A stretch of 64,000 bases of DNA from Pseudomonas sp. Fl4BN1. Lineage in GTDB: Bacteria; Pseudomonadota; Gammaproteobacteria; Pseudomonadales; Pseudomonadaceae. The position numbers and the translations under genes are program-made. Each line of letters opens with the position of its first letter. The first letter of the stretch is position 1. The DNA is taken from the NCBI RefSeq assembly GCF_009908285.1, contig NZ_JAAARM010000014.1, forward strand, positions 1 through 64,000, read 5' to 3'. Below the pieces are notes generated by a model that was not told where the DNA came from, searched no databases, and saw only the letters and a list, made by a program, of their open reading frames with translations. Of the stretch, positions 41,945 to 51,994 are shown piece by piece.

Positions 41945-42385
41945 ATGATCTGTCCGTGGATTCACTGCGGCTCGACAGCCAGCTGTGCTTCAAGCTGTAC
42001 GCCGCCTCGCGGGCCGTGGTCCGAGGCTACAAGCCGATGCTCGACCGTCTGGGCCTGACCTACCCGCAGTACCTGGTGATGCTGGTGCTGTGGGAGTGGC
42101 AGGCCGTATCACCGCCCTTGCCCACGGTGAAGGCCCTGGGAGAGCGCCTATCTCTGGACTCCGGCACCTTGACGCCGCTGCTCAAGCGCCTGGAGCAGTT
42201 GCAGTTGGTGCAACGTCGACGTTCCGCGCGCGACGAGCGCGAAGTGCACTTGAGCTTGAGTGACGCGGGTTTGGCTCTGCGCGACCAGGTAGCACCGCTC
42301 AAGGCGGTGCTGCTGTGCGAAAGCGGGGTCGATCTCAACAGCCTGGAACCATTGCACGACAGCCTTGATCAACTGCTGCGTCAGA

Positions 42386-42402
<17 letters not shown>
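41941..42402 (+). CDS. ospR: MarR-family oxidative-stress regulator OspR
   Basis: 153-aa OhrR-like regulator. The sensing Cys16 sits in DSQLCFKLYAASR, and a second Cys (about residue 126, VLLCESGVD) allows disulfide formation. The recognition part is LGERLSLDSGTLTPLLKRLEQ and the wing RRRSARDEREVH. The position next to a glutathione peroxidase gene and upstream of sagS is, as I recall, that of OspR in P. aeruginosa, which represses gpx and responds to peroxide. Its last 17 bases overlap the end of sagS on the other strand. Confidence 0.9.
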
Positions 42403-44707
<2,305 letters not shown>

Positions 44708-44872
44708 GGGGGGCTGAACCACTTTCGTTTCCCTTCGCTGCGCAAGCATAGCTGATCATCTTTGGTTGCCGGCTTGACCTGGCAGCAGCTGATAAGGCGA
44801 TAGACCCCTGGATCAGGACTGCGTTTCGTCTGTGTGCCGCATCATTACCTTGAACGTGCCTGAGGAAAAGTC

Positions 44873-45763
44873 GTGGATGCCCGATTGAATGCATTTCTTG
44901 AACGTGCCGATGCGGTCCTGGCCCGGATCGAACCGCTGTTGCCCGCCCTTCGCCAAGCCATCGACTGGAACCACTGTCTGGCGGCTCGCTGGCAGCGCGA
45001 GGGACGCAGCGGCTTCCTGCTGCCCCTGGAAGTCAGCCTGGACATGCGCTTGAGCGACCTGATCGGGGTTGACAAGCAGCGCGAGCAATTGGCACGTAAC
45101 ACCCAGCAGTTCCTCGACGGCCTGCCCGCCAACCATGCCTTGCTCTGGGGGTCGCGTGGCACCGGTAAATCCTCCCTGGTGCGGGCCTTGCTGGCCGAAC
45201 ATGCCAAGGGTGGCCTGCGCCTGATCGAGATCGAGCGTGATCACCTGGCGGACCTGCCGCGGGTGGTGGAGCAACTGGTCAAGCTGCCCCAGCGTTTCGT
45301 ACTGTTTTGCGACGATCTGTCCTTCGAGTCCGGCGAGGGCGATTACCGGGTGCTCAAGAGCGTACTTGACGGTTCCCTGGAACAGGCTCCGGAGAATGTC
45401 CTGCTGTACGCCACATCGAACCGCCGGCACCTGGTGCCGGAAAAGGAAAGCGACAACGAGAACTGGAAACGCGTCGATGGCGAGTTGCATCCCAGCGAGG
45501 CCGTGGAAGACAAGATCGCGCTGTCGGACCGCTTTGGCCTGTGGCTGTCGTTCTATCCGTTCACCCAGGAGCACTTTCTCGATGTGGTGGAGCATTGGAT
45601 CGGCGAGCTGGCGAGCAAGGCCGGCTTGAGTTGGCAGCGTGACGACGCCCTGGACATCCTGGCAGTGCGCTGGGCCACGGGTCGGGGTAACCGTAATGGC
45701 CGTTGTGCCTACCAATTTGCCCGCTACTGGGTGGGCTTGCAGTTGTTGGAGCAAAAAGCATGA
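44873..45763 (+). CDS. AAA ATPase of the DUF815 family
   Basis: 296-aa ATPase. A helical N-terminal region is followed by the P-loop GSRGTGKSSLVRALL (about residue 88), the acidic Walker B FVLFCDDLSF (about 140), the sensor-like YATSNRRHLVP, and a C-terminal lid with RFGLWLSFYPFTQEHFL and GRNGRCAYQFARYW. The protein matches the uncharacterised DUF815 AAA family. The start is a GTG with GAGGAAAA about 5 nt upstream. It overlaps the next gene by 4 bp (ATGA), so the two are co-translated. The role is unknown; DnaA/ClpX-like loading functions have been suggested for relatives only by fold. Confidence 0.9.
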   Translation: MDARLNAFLERADAVLARIEPLLPALRQAIDWNHCLAARWQREGRSGFLLPLEVSLDMRLSDLIGVDKQREQLARNTQQFLDGLPANHALLWGSRGTGKSSLVRALLAEHAKGGLRLIEIERDHLADLPRVVEQLVKLPQRFVLFCDDLSFESGEGDYRVLKSVLDGSLEQAPENVLLYATSNRRHLVPEKESDNENWKRVDGELHPSEAVEDKIALSDRFGLWLSFYPFTQEHFLDVVEHWIGELASKAGLSWQRDDALDILAVRWATGRGNRNGRCAYQFARYWVGLQLLEQKA

Positions 45764-46242
45764 TTGATTTGCAAAGCACCGGCCAAGGCCTGGATGGCTA
45801 CGGGCTGTTGTGTGCCCAGCTGGAGTCGCTGCTGGCCGATGAGCGCGATTTCATCGCCAACGCGGCGCAGTTCTCGGCGTTCCTGTTCAGCCAGCTGGAC
45901 GACCTGAACTGGGCGGGGTTCTACCTCAATCGCAACCAGGAGTTGGTGCTCGGCCCGTTCCAGGGGCAGATCGCCTGCGTACGAATTCCCTTCGGCCGTG
46001 GCGTCTGCGGCACCGCAGCGGCGACTCTGCAGACTCAGCGAGTGGAAGATGTGCACGCCTTTGCCGGGCACATTGCCTGTGACAGCGCCTCCAACAGCGA
46101 GTTGGTGGTGCCGCTGGTCAAGGATGGCCGGCTGATCGGCGTACTCGACCTGGACAGCCCCAAACTCGCGCGCTTTGGCGTTGAGGACCAGGCTGGTATC
46201 GAGCGTCTGGCGGCAATCTTCCTGCGCTTGAGCGACTGCTGA
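45760..46242 (+). CDS. free methionine-(R)-sulfoxide reductase (GAF domain)
   Basis: 160-aa single GAF domain protein. The fRMsr pattern is clear: LNWAGFYLNRNQELVLGPFQGQIACVRI, then FGRGVCGTAA and AFAGHIACDSASNSELVVPL, with three conserved Cys (in IACVR, GVCGT and IACDS) that carry out catalysis. It reduces free Met-R-sulfoxide with thioredoxin, complementing MsrB at 40962, which acts on protein-bound residues. The ATG overlaps the stop of the ATPase gene. It ends 4 bp before the stop of the HD-GYP gene on the other strand. Confidence 0.93.
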   Translation: MIDLQSTGQGLDGYGLLCAQLESLLADERDFIANAAQFSAFLFSQLDDLNWAGFYLNRNQELVLGPFQGQIACVRIPFGRGVCGTAAATLQTQRVEDVHAFAGHIACDSASNSELVVPLVKDGRLIGVLDLDSPKLARFGVEDQAGIERLAAIFLRLSDC

Positions 46243-46246
46243 GCTT

Positions 46247-49195
46247 TCAGGCACGCAACCCGGCCTTGTCCAGCAAGGTCGCTTGATCCACCGGGTCGAT
46301 CTGCTGCGGGGTCAGGAAGCGTTCGGCGTACTGCTGGTAGATCCGTTGCTGGATAAACAGCTCGAACAGCTCCGGATCGATATGTGCATCACGGCACATC
46401 ATGGCCATGATGTTCAGCGCTTCGCTCAAGGTCTTGCCCTTCTTGTAGGGGCGGTCAGCAGCGGTCAGGGCCTCGAAGATGTCGGCAATGGCCATCATCC
46501 GCGCCGGCAAGCTCATCTGTTCGCGCTTGAGCTGTTTCGGGTAGCCGCTGCCGTCCATTTTCTCATGATGGCCGCCGGCGATCTCCGCTACGTTCTGCAA
46601 GTGGCTGGGGAACGGCAGGTGTTCGAGCATGATGATGGTCTGCACGATGTGGTGGTTGATCACATAGCGCTCTTCGGCGGTGAGCGTGCCTCGGGGAATG
46701 CTCAGGTTGTACAGCTCGCCTCGGTTGTACTTGTGCACGGGTACCTGGAGCTTGAAGCCCCAGGGGTTGTCCGTGGCAAAGATTTCCGCAGTCTTGCGCT
46801 CCAGCAGATGTTCGGGTTTGTCGGCCAGGAGCTGCTCCATGACTGGCAGGCTGGGTGCCGGCAGGCGTTCCTGACGCTGGTTTTCCTCCCAGGACACCCC
46901 CAGGCGATCGTCCAGGGTCCGGCTCCAGGTGCGCAGGGCGATCTTCTGCAGCCGCTGTTGATCGGCCTCGGCCATGAATTCCACTCCCAGGTTACAGCGG
47001 GCGACAAAGGCAAAATCCTCATCCAGGGCCTGCAGGCAGGTCTCGCGCTCGGCTGCCAGGAGGGTTTCCTCGGCGCCTTGGGACAGGGCCCGCCAGTAGT
47101 CGATCCAGGTATCGCGCTTGAGCACTTCGAAGCGGGTGCGGATCTCGTGGATCCGGTCGTTGAGAGTTTCCAGCTTGGTGGCCTTGTCCACCACGTATTC
47201 AGGCGTCGTGACTTTGCCGCAATCATGCAGCCAGGCGGCGATGTGCAAGGCTTCCCACTCGTCTTCGCTGGGTTGGTAGGCGGCAAACCTCGGGTCCTGG
47301 CTGGCCGCGGCGGCCTCGGCCAGCATCAGGGTCAGGGCCGGTACCCGCTGGCAGTGGCCGCCGGTGTAGGGACTCTTGGCGTCGATGGCTCCAGCCAGTA
47401 ACTGAATGAACGAGTCCAGCAACTGCTTTTGCTTGTTCTGCAGGCGCTGGCTTTCGATGCACAGCGCGGCCGTGGCGGACACCGCCTGGATAAAGGCGAT
47501 GCGGTCTGCGCTGAGTTTGTCCAGATCCGCTTCGGCGCCACTGTCCACCAGAAATAGCAGGAGCATCCCGACAGTCTCGTTATGCCGGTTGCGTAGGCGG
47601 ATTCCCAGCAGATGCGCACTGGGGCTGTCGAGCGCCAATAGCACAGGTTGCAGATTCCCCGCCTGTTCGAAGCCCAGGGTAGTGACCACGTTGTCGCTGC
47701 TGGCCAGTTGTTGCAGCCAGTCAGGGGTTTGTGGGTCGCTCAGGTCCTGGGTGGAGATGTTGAACAGCGGCAGGTCCTGGGGTTGGCCGTCAATGATCAG
47801 GCCGTGGGGTTCCAGGCGCGAGCCCTTGCTTTCACAGAGGTAGATCAGGCCGGCCTGGGCCTGGGCGATTTTCACCGTCTCGAACAGCACCCGTTGCAGC
47901 AGTGGATCAAAACGGGTTTCGGCAGACAGGCTGGCGTTGATTTCAAAAAAACTGGCCAGGGTGTCTTTCATCAGGGCCATGGAAACGCTCAGTTGATCCA
48001 CCTCCAGCACTGGCGAACGACGTGACACCGGGTAGTCGAAGTCGAAACTGCGGATGGCGTCGGCCTCTCGCACCAGAATGCGCAGCGGCCGCACCAGAAT
48101 GCGCGAGATCAACCAGCCCAGGGGCAGGCACAGCAGCAAGGTGCTGAGGGTGATCAGTGCGCCTTGCCAGCGCAGGCGATAGGCATCGGCCAGCAGTTCG
48201 TCCTCGGGCACCAGCAATGCCAGTTGCAGCCCGCCGGGGCCACCCTCGGCGATATGGCTGCTGGCGACTATCCAGTTGCGTCCCAGGACCTGCAAGTGGC
48301 CGTCGGCGGTCTGGCCGTGCAACAGGGCACTCAATGCCGGGTTCAGATCGTCGCCCCGGATCAGGCGTGCAGTGCGTTGTTCCAGCAATAGCTTGTGGCT
48401 GTCGGGATAGGCCACGACGTTGCCCAGGTCATCCAGCAGAGCGACTTCGGTGGCAGGGGTGACCCGGTGTTTGGCCAGGGTCGAGGACAGCTGTTCCAGG
48501 GTCAGGTCGGCGGCTATCACTGCCATCTTGCCGCTGCGCCGGGCCAGGGTGGTGCCGACATTGAGGGTGGAATAAAACACGTAGGGGCGGGTAGTGATCT
48601 GGTCGGCGCCCCCTCGAGCGTTGGAGAACCAGTCGCGGGTTCGCGGATCGTAGCGCTCGTCGGGATGCTCCAGGCGATCGATCAGTGACAACTCGGCGTC
48701 ATAGAACAGCGATTGTGAGTGGAGCTTGCCCGTGCTGGCATCGCGCTCGATGCTCCAGACTTCGTAGGCGCTGTTCTCCGGGGCCTGGCGCTTGTCCCTG
48801 AGCGCGGCGTTACGCAATGGCCGCACCATGAAGAAGTCACCATTGGCATACCCCAGATACAACGAGGCCAGGTCCGGGTTGTCCATCAGTGCCTGGCTGA
48901 AGGGCCTGAGCAGGGCCAGGCGTTGTACCAGATCCGGCGCCTGGGCCGCTGGAGCAACCGCCAGCAGGCTGAGCAGGTGGCGCATGGGCTCGTAGGTGGA
49001 CCTCAGGTCGCTGCGCACATCCTGTTCAATACGCTGGAAAAGTTTTTCGCTGCTGCCAAGGATGATGCGCGTGGTCTGCTGGTAGTGGTAGATGCCCAGC
49101 ACCACACCAGTCAGGAGCAGCAGCAGGGTAAACATCGCACTGATATGGATATGCAGCGGAAAGCGACGTTGTACGGGCGCTGGCGAGCTTGGCAT
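46247..49195 (-). CDS. Cache-HAMP-GAF-HD-GYP phosphodiesterase-type sensor
   Basis: 982-aa membrane sensor. TM1 (about residues 20-42), a periplasmic double-Cache region (45-325), TM2 (328-350), HAMP (about 350-400), a GAF domain (about 430-590) and an HD-GYP output domain (about 610-960). The HD pair is WLHDCGK (about 660) and the late motif is GGHHEKMDGSGYP (about 875), so all hallmark residues for c-di-GMP hydrolysis exist. They are separated by an insertion of about 155 residues. An incomplete HxxGYP-type gap like this is unusual. The start ATG with GGAGAG at 7 nt is preferred over a GTG seven codons earlier. Ligand unknown. Confidence 0.9.
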   Translation of the reverse strand: MPSSPAPVQRRFPLHIHISAMFTLLLLLTGVVLGIYHYQQTTRIILGSSEKLFQRIEQDVRSDLRSTYEPMRHLLSLLAVAPAAQAPDLVQRLALLRPFSQALMDNPDLASLYLGYANGDFFMVRPLRNAALRDKRQAPENSAYEVWSIERDASTGKLHSQSLFYDAELSLIDRLEHPDERYDPRTRDWFSNARGGADQITTRPYVFYSTLNVGTTLARRSGKMAVIAADLTLEQLSSTLAKHRVTPATEVALLDDLGNVVAYPDSHKLLLEQRTARLIRGDDLNPALSALLHGQTADGHLQVLGRNWIVASSHIAEGGPGGLQLALLVPEDELLADAYRLRWQGALITLSTLLLCLPLGWLISRILVRPLRILVREADAIRSFDFDYPVSRRSPVLEVDQLSVSMALMKDTLASFFEINASLSAETRFDPLLQRVLFETVKIAQAQAGLIYLCESKGSRLEPHGLIIDGQPQDLPLFNISTQDLSDPQTPDWLQQLASSDNVVTTLGFEQAGNLQPVLLALDSPSAHLLGIRLRNRHNETVGMLLLFLVDSGAEADLDKLSADRIAFIQAVSATAALCIESQRLQNKQKQLLDSFIQLLAGAIDAKSPYTGGHCQRVPALTLMLAEAAAASQDPRFAAYQPSEDEWEALHIAAWLHDCGKVTTPEYVVDKATKLETLNDRIHEIRTRFEVLKRDTWIDYWRALSQGAEETLLAAERETCLQALDEDFAFVARCNLGVEFMAEADQQRLQKIALRTWSRTLDDRLGVSWEENQRQERLPAPSLPVMEQLLADKPEHLLERKTAEIFATDNPWGFKLQVPVHKYNRGELYNLSIPRGTLTAEERYVINHHIVQTIIMLEHLPFPSHLQNVAEIAGGHHEKMDGSGYPKQLKREQMSLPARMMAIADIFEALTAADRPYKKGKTLSEALNIMAMMCRDAHIDPELFELFIQQRIYQQYAERFLTPQQIDPVDQATLLDKAGLRA

Positions 49196-49430
49196 TCCAA
49201 TTCTCTCCAAAGACACATGGGCATGGCTCAGGCCCCAAGCATAGTTTAAGGCAGGCAGTTCCTACCTTGGCCTTGCCGGGATCGAGGTATTGAAGACCTC
49301 GTTGGCACAGGTTGCGTGGATGTGACTGACGGCGGGGGCAATACTGGCCTTTTGATATTTTCCTGGCAAGAGGGTAAGTCGTCCCGTCTCCGTGAGACTG
49401 AGCAATACCGGGTTGAGTGGCCAAGGAGGG

Positions 49431-51074
49431 CTATTCAGGATGATTGAGGTGGCGATGCAGGGATTGGACAAACCGTACCAGCGCTAGATCCAGGGTCTGC
49501 ACGGCGGCGCTGATCAGCTCGATTCCGACGTCGTCCAGGCTTGCCTGTTCCAGGGTTTCGCAGGCGGTTTGCAAGGCGTCGGCGCCCACCATCAACGCTG
49601 ATCCCTTGATCTTGTGGGCCAGTGTCACCAGGGCCATGGGATCGCTGGTGGGGATCAGTCCCAGCAAGTGGCGATCTTCGGTGCAGCACCGGACCAGCTC
49701 ATTGAGCATGCGTTGGGCGAACAGCGGCTCGCCACGGGTCAAGGTAACCAGGGTCGCGATGCTGAAGCTTTCTGCCCTGGGCAGCGGCTTGAGCGTAGAC
49801 AGTTTGTGGCTCAGCAGATTCAGGCCCAGGGGTTTGCACAGGCAATCGTGCATGCCGGCGTCCAGGCCGCGCTGGAGAGCCTGAGGTGCGTGGTCGGCGC
49901 TGTAACCGAACAGAGTGACGGCAGGCCGTAGTTCGAACTGTTCGCTCTGGCGGATGGCCTTGGCCAGTTGATAGCCATCCATTACGGGCATATTGCAGTC
50001 GACGATCAGCAGGTCGAAATCACCTTCACGCCATAACTCGTAGGCCTGCAGCCCGTCCTCGGCGCAGGTGACCCGGTGCCCGAGATATTCCAACTGCTCC
50101 CGCAACAGCATCAGGCTGGCGGAGTGATCGTCTGCCAGTAGTACATCCAGAGGCAGGCGAGTCACTTGCGGCATGGGTTCTTCTTCCGCCGAGACGAGAG
50201 CCATCTGGCCGGCCAGGGTCAGCCTGACCCGCGCTTCGCTGCCAGGGCCGGCGCGGCCATGCAGGCTCAGGCTGCCGCCCATTTTCTGGCACAGCTGGTG
50301 GCTGATGGGCAGTCCCAGCCCGGCACTGTCCCTGGGCGACTGGCTGCCTGGGTCAGCCTGGGCAAAGGGTTGTAACAGGCGTTGGCGCTCTTGCTCGGGG
50401 ATGCCGATACCGCTGTCCAGCACCTGCAATTGCAGGTCGAAGTAATCCGCACGCGCCGCCGGCTGCAGCTGCAGCCTGATCTCAATCGCACCCTGGTGGG
50501 TGAACTTGATCGAGTTGCTCAGCAGATTGCCCAGCACTTGCTTGAAACGCAGGGCGTCGATCAGCACCCGGGGTTCAGGGATCGGTGCATTGAACTCAAG
50601 GTTCAGGTTGAGATGCTTCTTTTGGGCCAGGGCCTGGAACACCCCGACCACCGCATCGACGCTGTCCCGCAAGCTGACCCATGCCGGGGTCAGTTGCAGG
50701 TGTCCGGAGTCGATTCGGCTGATGTCCAATAGGTCCCCAAGCAATTCCCGCAGGTCGTTGGCGGCGTTCAGGGCCAATTGCAGTGAGGCGTGATTTTGGC
50801 TATTGGCCGCAGTGCGTTGCAGCACCAGTTCCAGCAGGCCGATGAAGGCATTCAGCGGTGTACGAATTTCGTGGCCGAGGTGACCGAGGAACTGGCCTTT
50901 GAGTTGATTGGCCTGTTCGGCCTGCTGTTTGCCGGCATCAAGGGTCGCGACCGTCTGCCCAAGTGCCTGTAGCGCCTTTCGACGTTGGTGCAGCTGTCGG
51001 TACAGCCAGGCGATCTGCACAGCGGCGAGCAACAGGGCAATGACGCACAAAGGGTGTAGCAGGGCGTTGGTCAT
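49431..51074 (-). CDS. hybrid histidine kinase with receiver and Hpt domains
   Basis: 547-aa kinase with one N-terminal membrane helix (residues 5-25) and no sensor domain. The order is HisKA (His68 in HLGHEIRTPLNAF), HATPase (SAGLGLPISHQLCQKMGG), a receiver (VLLADDHSASLM, phospho-Asp in LLIVDCNMPVMDGYQ, about residue 360) and a C-terminal Hpt (His in LAHKIKGSALMVGA, about residue 495). This is a complete internal phosphorelay, like BvgS/EvgS but lacking their sensor. The response regulator gene 51118-51744 lies 43 bp upstream on the same strand and is its likely partner. What signal it receives is unknown. Confidence 0.92.
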   Translation of the reverse strand: MTNALLHPLCVIALLLAAVQIAWLYRQLHQRRKALQALGQTVATLDAGKQQAEQANQLKGQFLGHLGHEIRTPLNAFIGLLELVLQRTAANSQNHASLQLALNAANDLRELLGDLLDISRIDSGHLQLTPAWVSLRDSVDAVVGVFQALAQKKHLNLNLEFNAPIPEPRVLIDALRFKQVLGNLLSNSIKFTHQGAIEIRLQLQPAARADYFDLQLQVLDSGIGIPEQERQRLLQPFAQADPGSQSPRDSAGLGLPISHQLCQKMGGSLSLHGRAGPGSEARVRLTLAGQMALVSAEEEPMPQVTRLPLDVLLADDHSASLMLLREQLEYLGHRVTCAEDGLQAYELWREGDFDLLIVDCNMPVMDGYQLAKAIRQSEQFELRPAVTLFGYSADHAPQALQRGLDAGMHDCLCKPLGLNLLSHKLSTLKPLPRAESFSIATLVTLTRGEPLFAQRMLNELVRCCTEDRHLLGLIPTSDPMALVTLAHKIKGSALMVGADALQTACETLEQASLDDVGIELISAAVQTLDLALVRFVQSLHRHLNHPE

Positions 51075-51117
51075 CGTCGGTGCTTCCGGCAGGGCAACGG
51101 TATGGCGTGCGTGCGCT

Positions 51118-51744
51118 TCATATCAACTCATTGCGCTTGGCCATATCCACCAGTTTACTCATCGAGGTGGTTGCCATTTTTTGCATGATGCGTTTCTTGT
51201 AAGTGCTGACGGTTTTATTGCTGAGAAACATGCCGCTGGCAATTTTATTATTGGTCTGGCCCATGGCAAAAAGTTGCAGGACCATCAATTCGCGATCATT
51301 TAACGAATTGAATTGTGCCAACTCTAAAGTTAAGCCATGACCCGTTCGATCGACTTGCAGCGCCTGGCTGGGAAAGTAGTTGTAGCCACTGCAGATCGCC
51401 TTGATGGCGCTGAGCAGTTCACTCAGGTCCTTTTGTTTGCAGACATAGCCGCTGGCTCCGGCGCGCATGCAGCGATTGGCGAACAAGGCCGCGGACTGGG
51501 CTGTAAGAACCAGGGTGTGCGGGGGTCTTGGCATGTTGCTGAAGCGTTCCAGAAGCTCCAGTCCGTCGAGCTTGGGGATGCAGATGTCGAGGATGATCAG
51601 GTCTGGTTCGCATTCTCTGACCATTTGCAGTGCATCGACTCCGTTATCGGTTTCACCGACGATTTTATATTCTTCATGCTCCAGCAGAATACGAATGGCC
51701 AGGCGTATGACGGGATGATCATCGACGATAAGTACTGAGCCCAT
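51118..51744 (-). CDS. LuxR/FixJ-type response regulator (BvgA/EvgA-like)
   Basis: 208-aa regulator. The receiver has VDDHP, phospho-acceptor D53 (LIILDICIPK), Thr in LVLTAQSA and Lys in YVCKQKDL. The LuxR helix-turn-helix is at about residues 143-203 (LNDRELMVLQLFAMGQTNNKIA, then NKTVSTYKKRIMQKM). It precedes the hybrid kinase gene on the same strand and should receive phosphate from that kinase's Hpt domain. The start at 51744 (MGSVLIVDDHP) is preferred over the extension to 51813. It is a paralogue of the orphan regulator at 9321-9950. Confidence 0.94.
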   Translation of the reverse strand: MGSVLIVDDHPVIRLAIRILLEHEEYKIVGETDNGVDALQMVRECEPDLIILDICIPKLDGLELLERFSNMPRPPHTLVLTAQSAALFANRCMRAGASGYVCKQKDLSELLSAIKAICSGYNYFPSQALQVDRTGHGLTLELAQFNSLNDRELMVLQLFAMGQTNNKIASGMFLSNKTVSTYKKRIMQKMATTSMSKLVDMAKRNELI

Positions 51745-51994
51745 ACTGGTTTCCTGCCAATAAATAGAAGGCCCAGACAGTAGCTCAGCCGATGGGGGAG
51801 ATATAATTGCCAAAGTGCTGAAAGACCCAATCTAAGACAGGTCTTACAACGAATAAGGGGAGGGATTACAGTCAGTTGGCAGTTAAGGGAAGTAGAAGAG
51901 GGCAGGGCGGCTATCCGGCCGCGGTCAGGAGTCGTCAGAACAGTTGGCGCAGGCCACTCAAGGCCGCCCTCCGAACAGGAGGGCGGCCCAGGCC
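51745..51994. other. intergenic region between tpsA and the regulator gene
   Basis: 250 bp. It holds the tpsA terminator hairpin at the right and the promoter of the response regulator-kinase operon at the left. The sequence is purine-rich (AAGAGGGCAGG, GGGGAGGG) with no gene. Confidence 0.5.
51962..51988 (-). terminator. hairpin after tpsA
   Basis: A perfect 11-bp GC-rich stem (GGCCGCCCTCC / GGAGGGCGGCC) with a 5-nt loop begins 6 bp after the tpsA stop. Few T follow on the leftward strand, but stem strength favours a terminator. Confidence 0.7.
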
